DNA of 64,000 nt from Mesobacillus maritimus (GCF_023715205.1 NZ_JAMBNR010000007.1:186001-250000); one strand, 5' to 3'. Numbered from the stretch's first letter, positions 45,857 to 55,346 are shown. Translations and numbers: made by a program. The notes: generated by a model not told the origin, from the sequence alone.

Positions 45857-47146
45857 ATGGAAGCCAAAAAGCTAAAAACCAATCAAAAAACTCTTAATGG
45901 GAAAGTCGTAGTTCCAGGCGATAAGTCGATTTCTCATCGGGCTGTCATGTTCGGTTCCATTGCTTCAGGTGTAACGACCATTGAACATTTTTTGCCTGGA
46001 GAAGATTGTTTGAGCACTATTTCTTGCTTTAAGAATTTGGGTGTAGACATTGAGCGTGATGGTACGAAAGTAACGGTATATGGGAATGGCCTTAGTGGAC
46101 TAAAAGAGCCCAATGCAGTCCTAGATGTGGGGAATTCTGGGACGACCATTCGACTTTTAATGGGGATTCTTTCTGGTCAACCCTTTCATTCGGTTTTGAT
46201 AGGGGATGACTCCATTGCCAAACGGCCAATGACACGTGTTACATTGCCACTAGCTCAAATGGGAGCGAGAATCTCAGGAAGAAATAAAGCTGAGTTTACA
46301 CCTTTATCTTTATCTGGAGGCGATTTAAAAGCTATTGAGTATAAACTTCCTGTCGCGAGTGCTCAGGTAAAGTCTGCGATTCTGTTGGCTGGATTGCAAG
46401 CAGACGGGGTAACCACAGTAATTGAACCTGAGAAAACTAGAGATCATACTGAAAGAATGATCCAAATGTTTGGTGGCGAGGTTAAAACAGATGGGAATAG
46501 GGTATCTGTCTGTGGTGGTCAGCAATTAGCCGGTACCCATGTTCGGGTTCCTGGGGACATTTCGTCGGCGGCATTTTTCCTAGTGGCTGGAGCTATTGTT
46601 CCTAATGGTAGCATTGAGTTAACGAATGTTGGGCTCAATCCTACTAGGACTGGAATTATTGACGTTCTGAAGCAAATGGGTGCAAACATGGTCATTGAAG
46701 AAGAACAGACAGAGGCAACAGAACCTATTGGGACGATCAAAATTCAATCGTCAACCCTGAAAGGGACAGTGATTTCTGGTGATTTAATTCCGAGATTAAT
46801 TGATGAAATTCCTGTCATTGCCTTGTTGGCAACACAGGCAGAAGGGAAAACCGTGATTAAGGATGCCGCTGAATTGAAAGTAAAGGAAACAAATCGAATC
46901 GATACGGTTGTAAATGAATTGCGAAAACTTGGAGCAAACATCGAAGCGACGCCTGACGGTATGGTTATTCATGGGAATAACTCTACCCTTAAGGGAGGTA
47001 CTGTTTCAAGTCATGGTGACCACCGTATCGGTATGATGTTAGCTGTGGCTGCGTTAATCAGTGACGGTGATGTTTATCTTGAGAATAGTGATGCGGTTGC
47101 CGTTTCTTACCCGAACTTTTTCGATGACTTACATTCTTTATTTTAG
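45857..47146 (+). CDS. aroA: EPSP synthase (3-phosphoshikimate 1-carboxyvinyltransferase)
   Basis: 429 residues. [37 protein letters not shown], and [17 protein letters not shown] near the C-terminus are present. The glycine at NSGTTIR and the pattern around it look like a class II (Gram-positive) enzyme. It precedes chorismate synthase in the pathway. It is the last gene of the supraoperon (aroE in B. subtilis naming). Repeat copy E begins within its stop codon. Confidence 0.96.
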   Translation: MEAKKLKTNQKTLNGKVVVPGDKSISHRAVMFGSIASGVTTIEHFLPGEDCLSTISCFKNLGVDIERDGTKVTVYGNGLSGLKEPNAVLDVGNSGTTIRLLMGILSGQPFHSVLIGDDSIAKRPMTRVTLPLAQMGARISGRNKAEFTPLSLSGGDLKAIEYKLPVASAQVKSAILLAGLQADGVTTVIEPEKTRDHTERMIQMFGGEVKTDGNRVSVCGGQQLAGTHVRVPGDISSAAFFLVAGAIVPNGSIELTNVGLNPTRTGIIDVLKQMGANMVIEEEQTEATEPIGTIKIQSSTLKGTVISGDLIPRLIDEIPVIALLATQAEGKTVIKDAAELKVKETNRIDTVVNELRKLGANIEATPDGMVIHGNNSTLKGGTVSSHGDHRIGMMLAVAALISDGDVYLENSDAVAVSYPNFFDDLHSLF

Positions 47147-47333
47147 GCTGTTTTCGTAAAGTTTGTTGTTAAAATCCTAAAGCCGATCTTGATGTAAAAT
47201 AAGCCTTTCACTACGTGACTACTTAGTTTGTAAGCTTTTTTCTCCTCTGTTAACGAATTTGGAATAGAATCATAATCATAAGCCAAGTCATTCTTTATTA
47301 AAAAGCAACAATGGTTTGAGAAAAGAGCCTTTT
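47144..47333 (-). repeat. Dispersed intergenic repeat, copy E (inverted)
   Basis: 190 bp, in the opposite orientation to copies A-D. Read on the minus strand it starts AAGGCTCTTTTCTCAAACCA and ends TTTACGAAAACAGCCTA. It forms terminal inverted repeats of about 27 bp. Its end overlaps the aroA stop codon, and the aroA terminator lies beyond it. Confidence 0.83.
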
Positions 47334-47377
47334 TAAAACACGTTAAAAAAACATAAATGTCCGATTTACGGTCTATG

Positions 47378-47412
47378 AATGAGCCAGTCCAATGAGGGAT
47401 GGCTCATTTTTA
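47378..47412 (+). terminator. Intrinsic terminator beyond the aroA repeat
   Basis: AATGAGCCA pairs with TGGCTCATT (47400-47408), followed by TTTAATTTT. Confidence 0.85.
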
Positions 47413-47506
47413 ATTTTCTTCAGTATACCGAGTTCAACTACAAATACTGGGTATAATTCACTTTTTTGTTTCATAGCTTGTCATAAGACCGTTAAGGGGG
47501 AGTCTT

Positions 47507-48400
47507 ATGGCTTATATCATTGAGAACGCTCATATACTAAAGGGGGAACAGATTCAAGATTTGAGCTTATTGATAAAAGAAGACCGAATTGCTTCAGCAA
47601 GAGATTCTTTTAAGATGTACAAGCACCTTAGGATGGATGCGAGTGAATTTATTATGACACCTACCCACGTTCTCCTTGATTTCCATCCTCCACTCCATGA
47701 GTCTTTTGAACAGAGGAAGGCCTATTATGTAGAAAATTTTCTTAAAAGGGGTGTAACGACGGTACTTACATGCATCAATGTGCAAAGAGAACGTCAGTTA
47801 GACAAAGAACTGAAGAAACTTCATACTGCACTAATAGATTCTCCATTTGATTATGTGGTAGGTGTTTGCGTGCCGTCCACACTTTTAAATCCTGGATTTA
47901 TTAGAAAATGTAAAAAAGAAAAAATACCGGCAATCTTTGTGAATATCACGAATGAAAGTGAAATACAAAGAGTGCCTTGGGGTTGGATAAAAGAGGCAAT
48001 GTTTCCTTATAACTGTCCCATTATACCTGTATTTAAAACAGCAGATAAGAGGGTAAAAAAAACGTGGGGACATTATGTAGAATCTGTTCATCTTCCAAGT
48101 TTTAAGGACACATTGCCTATGTGTCAACCTTTGGAGCGAAATGTATTAGAGAAAATCGGTATCTATCCAAGGAAGTCTTATTTGCATGATGGTGGGGAAG
48201 TAAGTTACAATTTCTATTTAAAAGACAGTGAAACTGTTAAAATGATAGAAAGTGAGTTGTTTTTGAAACAACATTCAAAACTGGTCATTACTGTGCATAA
48301 AGGAAAAGTGATCCGTGCAGGTAAACAAATATGCTACCGGCCAGGGTTTGGAGAGCATGTGCAAATAAACACTCCTGCTTTTTATCAATCCCCGAGATAA
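47507..48400 (+). CDS. Degenerate amidohydrolase-like protein of unknown function
   Basis: 297 residues. The N-terminus (YIIENAHILKGEQIQDLSLLIKEDRI) and the C-terminal HKGKVIRAGKQI look like the small beta-domain of amidohydrolases such as dihydroorotase. Where those enzymes have the metal-binding D-x-H-x-H, this one has LLDFHPPLHE, and I see no other conserved metal ligands. It may have lost catalysis. No B. subtilis counterpart comes to mind at this position (aroA to ypiA). GGGGGAG precedes the ATG. The identification is a hypothesis from sequence pattern. Confidence 0.5.
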   Translation: MAYIIENAHILKGEQIQDLSLLIKEDRIASARDSFKMYKHLRMDASEFIMTPTHVLLDFHPPLHESFEQRKAYYVENFLKRGVTTVLTCINVQRERQLDKELKKLHTALIDSPFDYVVGVCVPSTLLNPGFIRKCKKEKIPAIFVNITNESEIQRVPWGWIKEAMFPYNCPIIPVFKTADKRVKKTWGHYVESVHLPSFKDTLPMCQPLERNVLEKIGIYPRKSYLHDGGEVSYNFYLKDSETVKMIESELFLKQHSKLVITVHKGKVIRAGKQICYRPGFGEHVQINTPAFYQSPR

Positions 48401-48417
48401 GATTGGAAGGATGCATT

Positions 48418-49677
48418 ATGAGAATTGAGGCAATCACTAGTTTGTTAGAAGATGGAAAGATCGATGATGCCATGTCTAATTTTGAAGAAGTTTTAACTTC
48501 AGGAACCGATGAAGAAAAGTTCTTGTTAGCAGAGGAGTTATTTCGATTTGGATTCCTAGATGAAACAAAAAAACTGCTAGAAGTCCTTTTACAAACCTAC
48601 CCTGATGAAGGCGAGCTTTTGGTACTTTTAGCTGAAACGGAGTTAGAACTTGGTGATGAAGAAACTGCGATGCTGATACTTGAGCGTGTAAACTCTGGTG
48701 ACGCTGAATACCCGCAAGCCTTGTTGTTAATGGCAGATTTATACCAAATGAATGGATTGTTTGAGGTGAGTGAGCAAAAACTGTTACAGGCTAAACAGTT
48801 GCTGCCAGATGAAACGATTATTGATTTTGCTTTGGGGGAACTATATTCTCATCAAGGACGCTTTACTGATGCCATTGAGTCATTTGAAAAAGTTGCCCAG
48901 CAACACAAGGAAATTGGTGGCGTAAATATTCATTCTCGACTAGCGGAAGCCTATAGTGCTGGAGGATCTTTCGAACAAGCGTTGGACTATTATGAAAAAG
49001 CACTTGGCGAACGTCTTGAAATCAATACATTATTTGGTTTTGCATTTACTGCTCTGCAAGCTGGAAACAACAAAACTGCGATTGAAAAATTTGAAGAGTT
49101 AAAAACATTAGATCCCGAATATCATTCCCTCTATTTACATCTTGCACACGCATATGAGCATGAAGAAATGTTGGATGAGGCTTTTGAAGCAATCAAGTTA
49201 GGGATTAAGCAAGATGATTTTAACAAAGACCTGTATTATTACGGTGGCAAAATCGCGCTGAAACTAAATAATGAAGAAGAAGCTGAAAAAATGTTACGAG
49301 AAGCACTTGTTCTTGATCCAGGGTTTACGGAAGGTGCTTTGGTGTTAAATAAATTGTTTCTAAAACAAGAACGCTATGACCAAGTCGTAGATCTGATTAC
49401 AAATACCGATATAAATGAAGAAGAAGAACCCCAATTGGCGTGGGACGCAGCTGTAGCATTACAAAATCTTGAGCAATATTCTCAGGCATTAAATAAATAC
49501 CAGCATGCATATACTTTCTTTAAAGACAATAAAGATTTTCTCTCAGATTACGGTTATTTTTTAATTGAAGAAGGAAAAATAGCCGAGGCCGCCGAAATTT
49601 TAAGTATACTAGTAAAAATGGATCCAATGAATGTTGAGCATCAGGAGCTTCTTGAACGATTAACAGGAGAATTCTGA
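48418..49677 (+). CDS. ypiA: YpiA, tetratricopeptide-repeat protein
   Basis: 419 residues, almost wholly TPR helices (for example AIESFEKVAQQHKEIGG and ALDYYEKALGERLEIN), and strongly acidic. ATG 48418 (MRIEAITSLLEDGKID) matches the family start and has GGAAGGA upstream; a longer in-frame extension overlaps the previous gene. It is likely a scaffold; its exact partner is unknown. Position before ypiB-ypiF-qcr matches B. subtilis. Confidence 0.88.
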   Translation: MRIEAITSLLEDGKIDDAMSNFEEVLTSGTDEEKFLLAEELFRFGFLDETKKLLEVLLQTYPDEGELLVLLAETELELGDEETAMLILERVNSGDAEYPQALLLMADLYQMNGLFEVSEQKLLQAKQLLPDETIIDFALGELYSHQGRFTDAIESFEKVAQQHKEIGGVNIHSRLAEAYSAGGSFEQALDYYEKALGERLEINTLFGFAFTALQAGNNKTAIEKFEELKTLDPEYHSLYLHLAHAYEHEEMLDEAFEAIKLGIKQDDFNKDLYYYGGKIALKLNNEEEAEKMLREALVLDPGFTEGALVLNKLFLKQERYDQVVDLITNTDINEEEEPQLAWDAAVALQNLEQYSQALNKYQHAYTFFKDNKDFLSDYGYFLIEEGKIAEAAEILSILVKMDPMNVEHQELLERLTGEF

Positions 49678-49721
49678 AGCGAGACAAAATTTGACCATCC
49701 AAGCAGAGGAGGGATTCACAA

Positions 49722-50270
49722 ATGACAACCCCTGTTTCTGTCAACGAGAAAAAAGATTTTATCCGTTGGTTCTTGAATCATTATCAGCTAAAGAGGCGGG
49801 AATGTGTATGGATTCTTAATTACTTAATGAGCCACGATCAGCTGATGGAAAAAGTTCATTTTGTTGAGAATGCCCAGTTTTGTCCTCGAGGATTAGTCAT
49901 GTCAACGCATTGCATTGATGAGGTTCCCTTTAGATTTTATAAAGAAAATATCATGACTACAGATGCTGAAAAATCTTTTCATGATATTCGTTTGAATAGG
50001 GATGAGGAAATTTATATTCAATTAAACTTCCACGCCTCTAATAAGGCGCCCCAATTTGCTGCGGTCCTCGAAGAAAACCCATTCATGCCGAAAAAATTAC
50101 AAATCACTGAGAAAGATCGGATTATTGCAGAGCGTTTCCTTGTAGATAGTCTTTACCATTTTCAAAAAGAGAAGTTAACAAGACAAATCGATGAAGCGCT
50201 AGATAACCAGGACAAGGAAGCTTTTGTTGAACTAACGGAACAATTAAAGAAACTTGAAGCTCGACGCTAA
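49722..50270 (+). CDS. ypiB: YpiB (UPF0302 family)
   Basis: 182 residues with the family pattern [19 protein letters not shown] near the N-terminus and a C-terminal coiled region [20 protein letters not shown] that resembles an IDEAL motif. The function is not established. AGAGGAGGG precedes the ATG. It lies 44 bases after ypiA. Confidence 0.85.
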   Translation: MTTPVSVNEKKDFIRWFLNHYQLKRRECVWILNYLMSHDQLMEKVHFVENAQFCPRGLVMSTHCIDEVPFRFYKENIMTTDAEKSFHDIRLNRDEEIYIQLNFHASNKAPQFAAVLEENPFMPKKLQITEKDRIIAERFLVDSLYHFQKEKLTRQIDEALDNQDKEAFVELTEQLKKLEARR

Positions 50271-50312
50271 AGCTAATCTGTCTGAGGAATGAAAACTAGA
50301 TCTTCAGCTTTC

Positions 50313-50340
50313 ACTCGCCAAATGGCGAGTTTTTCTTTTG
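50313..50340 (+). terminator. Intrinsic terminator between ypiB and ypiF
   Basis: ACTCGCC pairs with GGCGAGT (50324-50330) around AAAT, followed by TTTTTC. Confidence 0.8.
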
Positions 50341-50411
50341 GTTTTTTCTGGGCATAATATTTAAACAAATGATATGATAAATAGGAATATACTACATGGA
50401 GTTGAGTAAGC

Positions 50412-50879
50412 ATGAAATGGGTCCCTACGGATATTGAAACATTTGCAAAGTCCCCAGAGTACGTTGACACAGCTGTAATCCCTTTGTTACCAGTTTCTTT
50501 TGATGAGTCGATTAAGGAATCAGCAACAATGGCTGAATTCACCACTCTTCTCACGAGTCAATTGGAAAGGCAACTACAGGGGAGAATCCTTTTAATTCCA
50601 GGCTTTTCGTACTTAAAAGCGAAAAAACAAGAGGCTTTAAATGTCTTAGTACAATGGGAGCAAGAGATGTTGGACAAGCATTTTAAACATGTGTTTTTCG
50701 TAACTTCTGAATATGATTGGAAACAGCATGAGGCAAGTTTAAAAGGAACCTTATTATGGATTCCGTCTCTACCGCTCCAGCATATGGATGAGAAGTCAAG
50801 GGTTTCTGTGATGGAGGATCAAGTACGACAATTAATGAATTTATTTATACAAAAATGGCGTGAGCAAGAAAGTGTGTAA
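50412..50879 (+). CDS. ypiF: YpiF (DUF2487) protein
   Basis: 155 residues, soluble, starting MKWVPTDIETFAKSPEYVDT. It matches YpiF by position directly before the qcr operon and by size. The function is unknown; genetic linkage to qcrABC is conserved in Bacillus. Confidence 0.82.
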   Translation: MKWVPTDIETFAKSPEYVDTAVIPLLPVSFDESIKESATMAEFTTLLTSQLERQLQGRILLIPGFSYLKAKKQEALNVLVQWEQEMLDKHFKHVFFVTSEYDWKQHEASLKGTLLWIPSLPLQHMDEKSRVSVMEDQVRQLMNLFIQKWREQESV

Positions 50880-50899
50880 TTTTTCTCACTGAGAAAAAT
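50879..50899. promoter_or_regulatory. Perfect palindrome upstream of qcrA
   Basis: Ten-base arms around one central C (ATTTTTCTCA on the left). It could be a weak terminator for ypiF or a binding site for a dimeric regulator of qcrABC. Confidence 0.4.
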
Positions 50900-50919
50900 G
50901 TTTTTACCATAGTATTATA

Positions 50920-50948
50920 TTGATTTTATAAAGAGATTGATATATCAT
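50920..50948 (+). promoter_or_regulatory. Predicted sigma-A promoter of qcrABC
   Basis: TTGATT (50920-50925), a 17-base spacer and TATCAT (50943-50948), about 75 bases before qcrA. Confidence 0.55.
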
Positions 50949-51024
50949 GATTATGTCCTAGTCTAAATTGTGTGTACAAATAATGTCCGATGTACGAAAA
51001 TTGGGGAATAGAGGGGGGAAAAGC

Positions 51025-51534
51025 GTGAGTGAGAATCGCGTTTCAAGACGACAATTCTTAAACTATACTCTATTAGGTGTAGGCGGTTTCATGGCTGCAG
51101 GAATGGTCATGCCAATGGCTCGTTTTGCGATCGATCCGGTCCTTAAGGCAAATGCAGGTGGTGATTATGTAGCAACTAAGCTCAAGGTGGCTGAAATCAC
51201 TACAGAACCACAGCGTGTGGACTTCACATTCGATCAGGTGGACGCTTGGTATGAATCAGAAGTTACCGGAACTGCATGGGTGTACAAGAATGAAAATGGG
51301 GAAATTATTGCCCTATCACCTGTGTGTAAACACCTTGGCTGTACAGTTGACTGGAATGCGGATGAAAGCAATCCGAACAGGTTCTTCTGTCCGTGCCATA
51401 TGGGATTGTATGAAAAAGATGGAGCAAATGTTCCAGGTACTCCACCGTTAGCGCCACTTGATGTATATCCTCATCAAGAAAAAGACGGTATTCTTTATTT
51501 AGGTTCAAAAGCAAATCCACGAGAGGGGGCGTAA
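51025..51534 (+). CDS. qcrA: QcrA, Rieske iron-sulfur subunit of menaquinol:cytochrome c reductase
   Basis: 169 residues from GTG 51025 after GAGGGGGG. The N-terminal SRRQFLNYTLLGVGGFMAAG is a twin-arginine-like membrane anchor. The 2Fe-2S ligands lie in CKHLGC (about 101-106) and CPCHMG (about 122-127). It is the first gene of the bc complex operon. Confidence 0.95.
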   Translation: MSENRVSRRQFLNYTLLGVGGFMAAGMVMPMARFAIDPVLKANAGGDYVATKLKVAEITTEPQRVDFTFDQVDAWYESEVTGTAWVYKNENGEIIALSPVCKHLGCTVDWNADESNPNRFFCPCHMGLYEKDGANVPGTPPLAPLDVYPHQEKDGILYLGSKANPREGA

Positions 51535-51537
51535 TAG

Positions 51538-52212
51538 TTGTTAAACAAGATTTACGATTGGGTAGATGAACGTTTAGATATTACGCCGCTTTGGCGTGAT
51601 ATTGCTGACCATGAAGTTCCGGAGCATGTTAATCCGGCGCATCATTTTTCCGCATTTGTTTATTGTTTTGGCGGACTAACTTTCTTTATTACTGTTATTC
51701 AGATTCTATCTGGAATGTTCTTAACAATGTATTATGTTCCAGACATCAAGAATGCATGGGAATCTGTATATTATCTGCAAAATGAAGTAGCGTTCGGACA
51801 AATTGTTCGTGGAATGCATCACTGGGGAGCAAGCTTAGTCATAGTTATGATGTTCTTACATACTTTGCGGGTATTCTTCCAGGGAGCATATAAGAAACCA
51901 CGTGAATTGAACTGGATTGTTGGGGTTTTGATTTTCTTTATTATGCTTGGTTTAGGTTTAACAGGTTACCTATTACCATGGGATATGAAAGCACTATTTG
52001 CAACGAAAGTTACTTTGCAGATTGTTGACGCTGTCCCATTATTAGGACCTTACTTGAAAACACTAATGGCTGGTAGTGCCGACATTGTTGGGGCACAGAC
52101 TTTAACACGTTTCTTTGCGATTCATGTGTTCTTCTTACCTGCTGCTTTATTCGGACTTCTTGCAGCACACTTTATCATGATTCGTAAACAAGGTATTTCC
52201 GGACCATTGTAA
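51538..52212 (+). CDS. qcrB: QcrB, cytochrome b subunit
   Basis: 224 residues, four membrane helices: the N-terminal half of cytochrome b (b6-type split). Haem histidines are in GMHHWGASLVIVMMFLHTLR and in FAIHVFFLPAALFGLLAAHF. It starts at TTG 51538, 3 bases after qcrA. It carries electrons from menaquinol across the membrane. Confidence 0.95.
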   Translation: MLNKIYDWVDERLDITPLWRDIADHEVPEHVNPAHHFSAFVYCFGGLTFFITVIQILSGMFLTMYYVPDIKNAWESVYYLQNEVAFGQIVRGMHHWGASLVIVMMFLHTLRVFFQGAYKKPRELNWIVGVLIFFIMLGLGLTGYLLPWDMKALFATKVTLQIVDAVPLLGPYLKTLMAGSADIVGAQTLTRFFAIHVFFLPAALFGLLAAHFIMIRKQGISGPL

Positions 52213-52287
52213 AATTGAAAACCAGAAAGAAAATGTTGTACGGAAAATGAATCTGTTCAACTTCACGAAAAAGGAGGGGATTGCTCG

Positions 52288-53043
52288 ATGCATCGTGGTA
52301 AAGGGATGAAATTCGTAGGTGACTCCCGGGTTTCTGCCGAGAGAAAGCCTTTTATTCCTAAAGATTATTCGGAATATCCAGGGAAAACAGAAGCGTTCTG
52401 GCCAAACTATTTACTAAAGGAATGGATGGTAGGTGCGGTTTTCCTAATTGGATTCCTCGTTCTAACTGCTGCACATGAGCCGCCGCTAATGCGGGTTGCA
52501 GATCCGACGGATACATCATTTATTCCGTTGCCTGACTGGTATTTCTTATTTTTATATCAATTATTGAAATACCAATTTGCAGCAGGACCGTATACGGTTA
52601 TAGGTGCCCTAGTAATTCCAGGGCTTGCTTTTGGAGCATTGCTTTTAGCTCCATTTATCGATCGTGGCCCTGAGCGCCGACCATCAAAACGACCAATGGC
52701 AACTGGATTTATGCTTCTTTCCATTGCTGCAATTTTCTTTTTAACTTGGGAATCCTCATCACAAACAGATTGGGAAGCCTTCAATAAGGCAGGGGCAATT
52801 TCAGAGGTCGAAATTGATAAAGAATCTGAAGGTTACCAAATTGCCGAAGCCAATACATGTTTGAGCTGTCATGGTGGAGAACTTGGTGGAGCTAGTGGAC
52901 CAAGCTTGGTTGGTACTGGTTTAACAGCTGAGGAAATTGCTGAAATTGCTGTTAATGGACAAGGAAATATGCCGGCCGGAGTCTTCAAAGGAACAGATGA
53001 AGAACTTCAAAAGATGGCTGAATTCATTGCAGGTTTAGAATAA
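52288..53043 (+). CDS. qcrC: QcrC, cytochrome b/c fusion subunit
   Basis: 251 residues. The first part (about 1-155) is subunit IV of the b6f type with three helices (DPTDTSFIPLPDWYFLFLYQ). The C-terminal part (about 175-251) is a cytochrome c domain with CLSCH haem attachment and the distal methionine in GNMPAGVF. This fusion is typical of Bacillus. Its haem is attached by the ResABC machinery at the start of the window. Confidence 0.95.
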   Translation: MHRGKGMKFVGDSRVSAERKPFIPKDYSEYPGKTEAFWPNYLLKEWMVGAVFLIGFLVLTAAHEPPLMRVADPTDTSFIPLPDWYFLFLYQLLKYQFAAGPYTVIGALVIPGLAFGALLLAPFIDRGPERRPSKRPMATGFMLLSIAAIFFLTWESSSQTDWEAFNKAGAISEVEIDKESEGYQIAEANTCLSCHGGELGGASGPSLVGTGLTAEEIAEIAVNGQGNMPAGVFKGTDEELQKMAEFIAGLE

Positions 53044-53052
53044 CTACTAGCT

Positions 53053-53085
53053 AGCTGACGGGTTTTCTCCCCGTCAGCTTTTTTT
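53053..53085 (+). terminator. Intrinsic terminator after qcrC
   Basis: AGCTGACGGG pairs with CCCGTCAGCT, followed by seven T. Confidence 0.92.
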
Positions 53086-53120
53086 GGGATATACATATTT
53101 AGGCTTGGAAGGGAGCTTAT

Positions 53121-53726
53121 ATGATGATTTCAGTGCTCTATACGTTGTTAAAGAATCGAATGTTTTTATGGTTATTGTTCCTCATTAATCTAGCTGGAAC
53201 GCTTTACGGGTACTTCTGGTACCTACCACAACTTTCGGAAACCCCTAAGCTTTTTCTACTTTTTGTTCCTGATAGTCCAACTGCAAGTCTGTTTTTTGTC
53301 TTTGTATTAGGAGCGTTTCTACTAGGGAAAAATTGGCCATTAATGGAAGCGTTGGCGATTGTCACTTTGATTAAATATGGAGTTTGGGCCGTCATTATGA
53401 ATCTTCTGGTGTTAATAGTAACCGGTGATTTGCATTGGTCTGGGTATATGTTAATGGCTTCTCATTTGGCTATGGCTGTCCAGGGGGTACTGTATGCCCC
53501 GTTTTATCGGTTTAAAGCATGGCATTTGGTTGTAGCAGCTGTAGTCGCTTTGCACAATGAGATTATTGACTACGTTTTTGAAATGATGCCTTGGTACAAT
53601 CAATTAAGTCTGTATATGAATGAAATTGGATATTTCACTTTTTGGTTAAGCTTAATATCTATCGGTCTTGCTTATTATTTTGGGATGAGACCAAACCGGT
53701 TTAAGCTAAATATCAAATCCTCATAA
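53121..53726 (+). CDS. ypjA: YpjA-like membrane protein (DUF1405)
   Basis: 201 residues with about six membrane helices; FLINLAGTLYGYFWYLPQL and LHNEIIDYVFEMMPWY are typical of the DUF1405 family. The function is unknown. GGAAGGGAG precedes the ATG at 53121. The position after qcrC matches B. subtilis ypjA. Confidence 0.85.
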   Translation: MMISVLYTLLKNRMFLWLLFLINLAGTLYGYFWYLPQLSETPKLFLLFVPDSPTASLFFVFVLGAFLLGKNWPLMEALAIVTLIKYGVWAVIMNLLVLIVTGDLHWSGYMLMASHLAMAVQGVLYAPFYRFKAWHLVVAAVVALHNEIIDYVFEMMPWYNQLSLYMNEIGYFTFWLSLISIGLAYYFGMRPNRFKLNIKSS

Positions 53727-53745
53727 GATGAACTTCTAATAAAAA

Positions 53746-53775
53746 GGTCTATCCTTGTCCACTCTTTCATACATT
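53746..53775 (+). promoter_or_regulatory. Possible sigma-E promoter of ypjB
   Basis: GGTCTATC (53746-53753), a 14-base spacer and CATACATT (53768-53775). The -10 differs from the sigma-E consensus CATACAAT at one base. Confidence 0.5.
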
Positions 53776-53798
53776 TTAGTATTTAAGGAGGGACAGGA

Positions 53799-54599
53799 AT
53801 GAAACCTAGAAAAGGAATACTATTATTTCTCACGTTGCTGCTACTTTTAGTGCCAGTGGTTGCAAACGCTGCAATAGAACCCTCAATAAAAAAGCTCGAT
53901 GACATTTCTGATCAAGCCCTACAAATGGTTAAGGTTTATCGATATGAAGATGCAGAAAAATTGCTAACACATTTCGAGACTGAATTCTTAAAAGAAACGG
54001 CAAAAGGGCATATGTATTCAATGGACGAGCTGAGGATTGTTACAACGGCACATGATGAGGCGTTAAAGGCAATGAATAGCTCGACGATGGCGCATGAGGA
54101 AAAAATTCATAAAGTGACGAGATTTCGACTTGTTGTAGACGCTCTTCAATCTATACACCAACCGCTATGGACCGAAATGGAATCACCAATTATGACAGTT
54201 TTCAACGATATGAAAGATGCTGTTCATAATGGGAACCATGAAGATTTTCAAGTGAATTTAGATTCGTTCCTTTCTTTGTATGAAGTCATCTATCCAAGCT
54301 TACGGGTGGATGTAACACCTGCAACCATACAGCAGTTAAATGCTCGCGTGAATTATCTTGATCATTATAGCCCTAATATGTTCACAGAAACGACTGGGCA
54401 AGAAGAATTGGAAGCTTTAGAGGCAGATTTAAAGAAACTATTTGATGATATGACCGAGGATGAATCCGATCCCTCCCTGTGGTGGGTTATTATATCAACC
54501 GGTAGTATCATTATAATGACTCTATCTTATGTGGGGTGGAAGAAGTATCGAGCAGAGATAGAAAGGCGAAAAAATCGGTTGAAAGAACGTAAGAATTGA
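53799..54599 (+). CDS. ypjB: Sporulation protein YpjB
   Basis: 266 residues: signal peptide (about 1-24, LLFLTLLLLLVPVVANA), a helical outer part, and a C-terminal membrane helix (about 228-246, WWVIISTGSIIIMTLSYVGW) with a basic tail. This matches the sporulation family named after YpjB. The exact role is not known to me. A sigma-E-like promoter precedes it. Confidence 0.82.
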   Translation: MKPRKGILLFLTLLLLLVPVVANAAIEPSIKKLDDISDQALQMVKVYRYEDAEKLLTHFETEFLKETAKGHMYSMDELRIVTTAHDEALKAMNSSTMAHEEKIHKVTRFRLVVDALQSIHQPLWTEMESPIMTVFNDMKDAVHNGNHEDFQVNLDSFLSLYEVIYPSLRVDVTPATIQQLNARVNYLDHYSPNMFTETTGQEELEALEADLKKLFDDMTEDESDPSLWWVIISTGSIIIMTLSYVGWKKYRAEIERRKNRLKERKN

Positions 54600-54662
54600 C
54601 ACAATTCCTAATGGTGAATAAAATATAAGTAAACAACTAGTGTTAATTATATTAGGAGGGCT

Positions 54663-55346
54663 ATGCAATTGAGTATCTTGATTTACTTTGCAATTCTTAT
54701 TCTGGTACCGATATGGGCACAATTGCGAGTGAAAAGTGCTTATAAAAAATATTCACAGGTTCCATCTTCTTCCCAGATGCGTGGAGCAGAAGTTGCTAGA
54801 AAGATATTAGACGATAATGGGCTATACCATGTTGGAGTAGAAGAAACTAGAGGTGTATTGAGTGATCACTATGACCCTCGCTCAAAAACTGTCCGTCTGT
54901 CTTCAGATAATTACCATGGGCACTCTGTTGCTGCAGCTGCAATTGCGTCCCATGAGGTAGGTCATGCGATTCAAGATCAGGAAGAGTATTCTTTCTTACG
55001 ATTCCGTCATGCTCTTGTTCCAGTTGCAAACCTTGGTTCGAACTTCTCTTGGATTTTTATCCTAATTGGGATTTTTGCTCAAATAAGCAACATGGTATTA
55101 TTGGGGATTATCTTTATGGCAGCCGGTGTACTTTTCCAGGTTGTTACACTTCCAGTTGAATTTAATGCCTCGTCGCGAGCTATGGACCAGGTTGTAAGTG
55201 CTGGTATTATTCGAAATGACGAAGAACGTGAAACAAAAAAAGTACTAAATGCTGCGGCTTTGACATATGTAGCTGCTGCTGCTGTTGCTGTCCTAGAATT
55301 GGTCCGTCTTGTGTTAATATATACAGGAATGAACAACGACGAATAG
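54663..55346 (+). CDS. Neutral zinc metallopeptidase, YugP-like
   Basis: 227 residues with membrane helices at about 3-20, 120-140, 143-165 and 200-220. The zinc motif HEVGH (about 99-103) and the upstream pattern DHYDPRSKTVRLS are typical of the family. It is a membrane-embedded peptidase with unknown substrates. The 42-bp repeat begins just before its stop codon. Confidence 0.87.
   Translation: MQLSILIYFAILILVPIWAQLRVKSAYKKYSQVPSSSQMRGAEVARKILDDNGLYHVGVEETRGVLSDHYDPRSKTVRLSSDNYHGHSVAAAAIASHEVGHAIQDQEEYSFLRFRHALVPVANLGSNFSWIFILIGIFAQISNMVLLGIIFMAAGVLFQVVTLPVEFNASSRAMDQVVSAGIIRNDEERETKKVLNAAALTYVAAAAVAVLELVRLVLIYTGMNNDE

Noticed and set aside
48331-48417. Extended N-terminus of ypiA
   Set aside because: It overlaps the upstream gene; ATG 48418 has its own ribosome binding site and the expected first residues.
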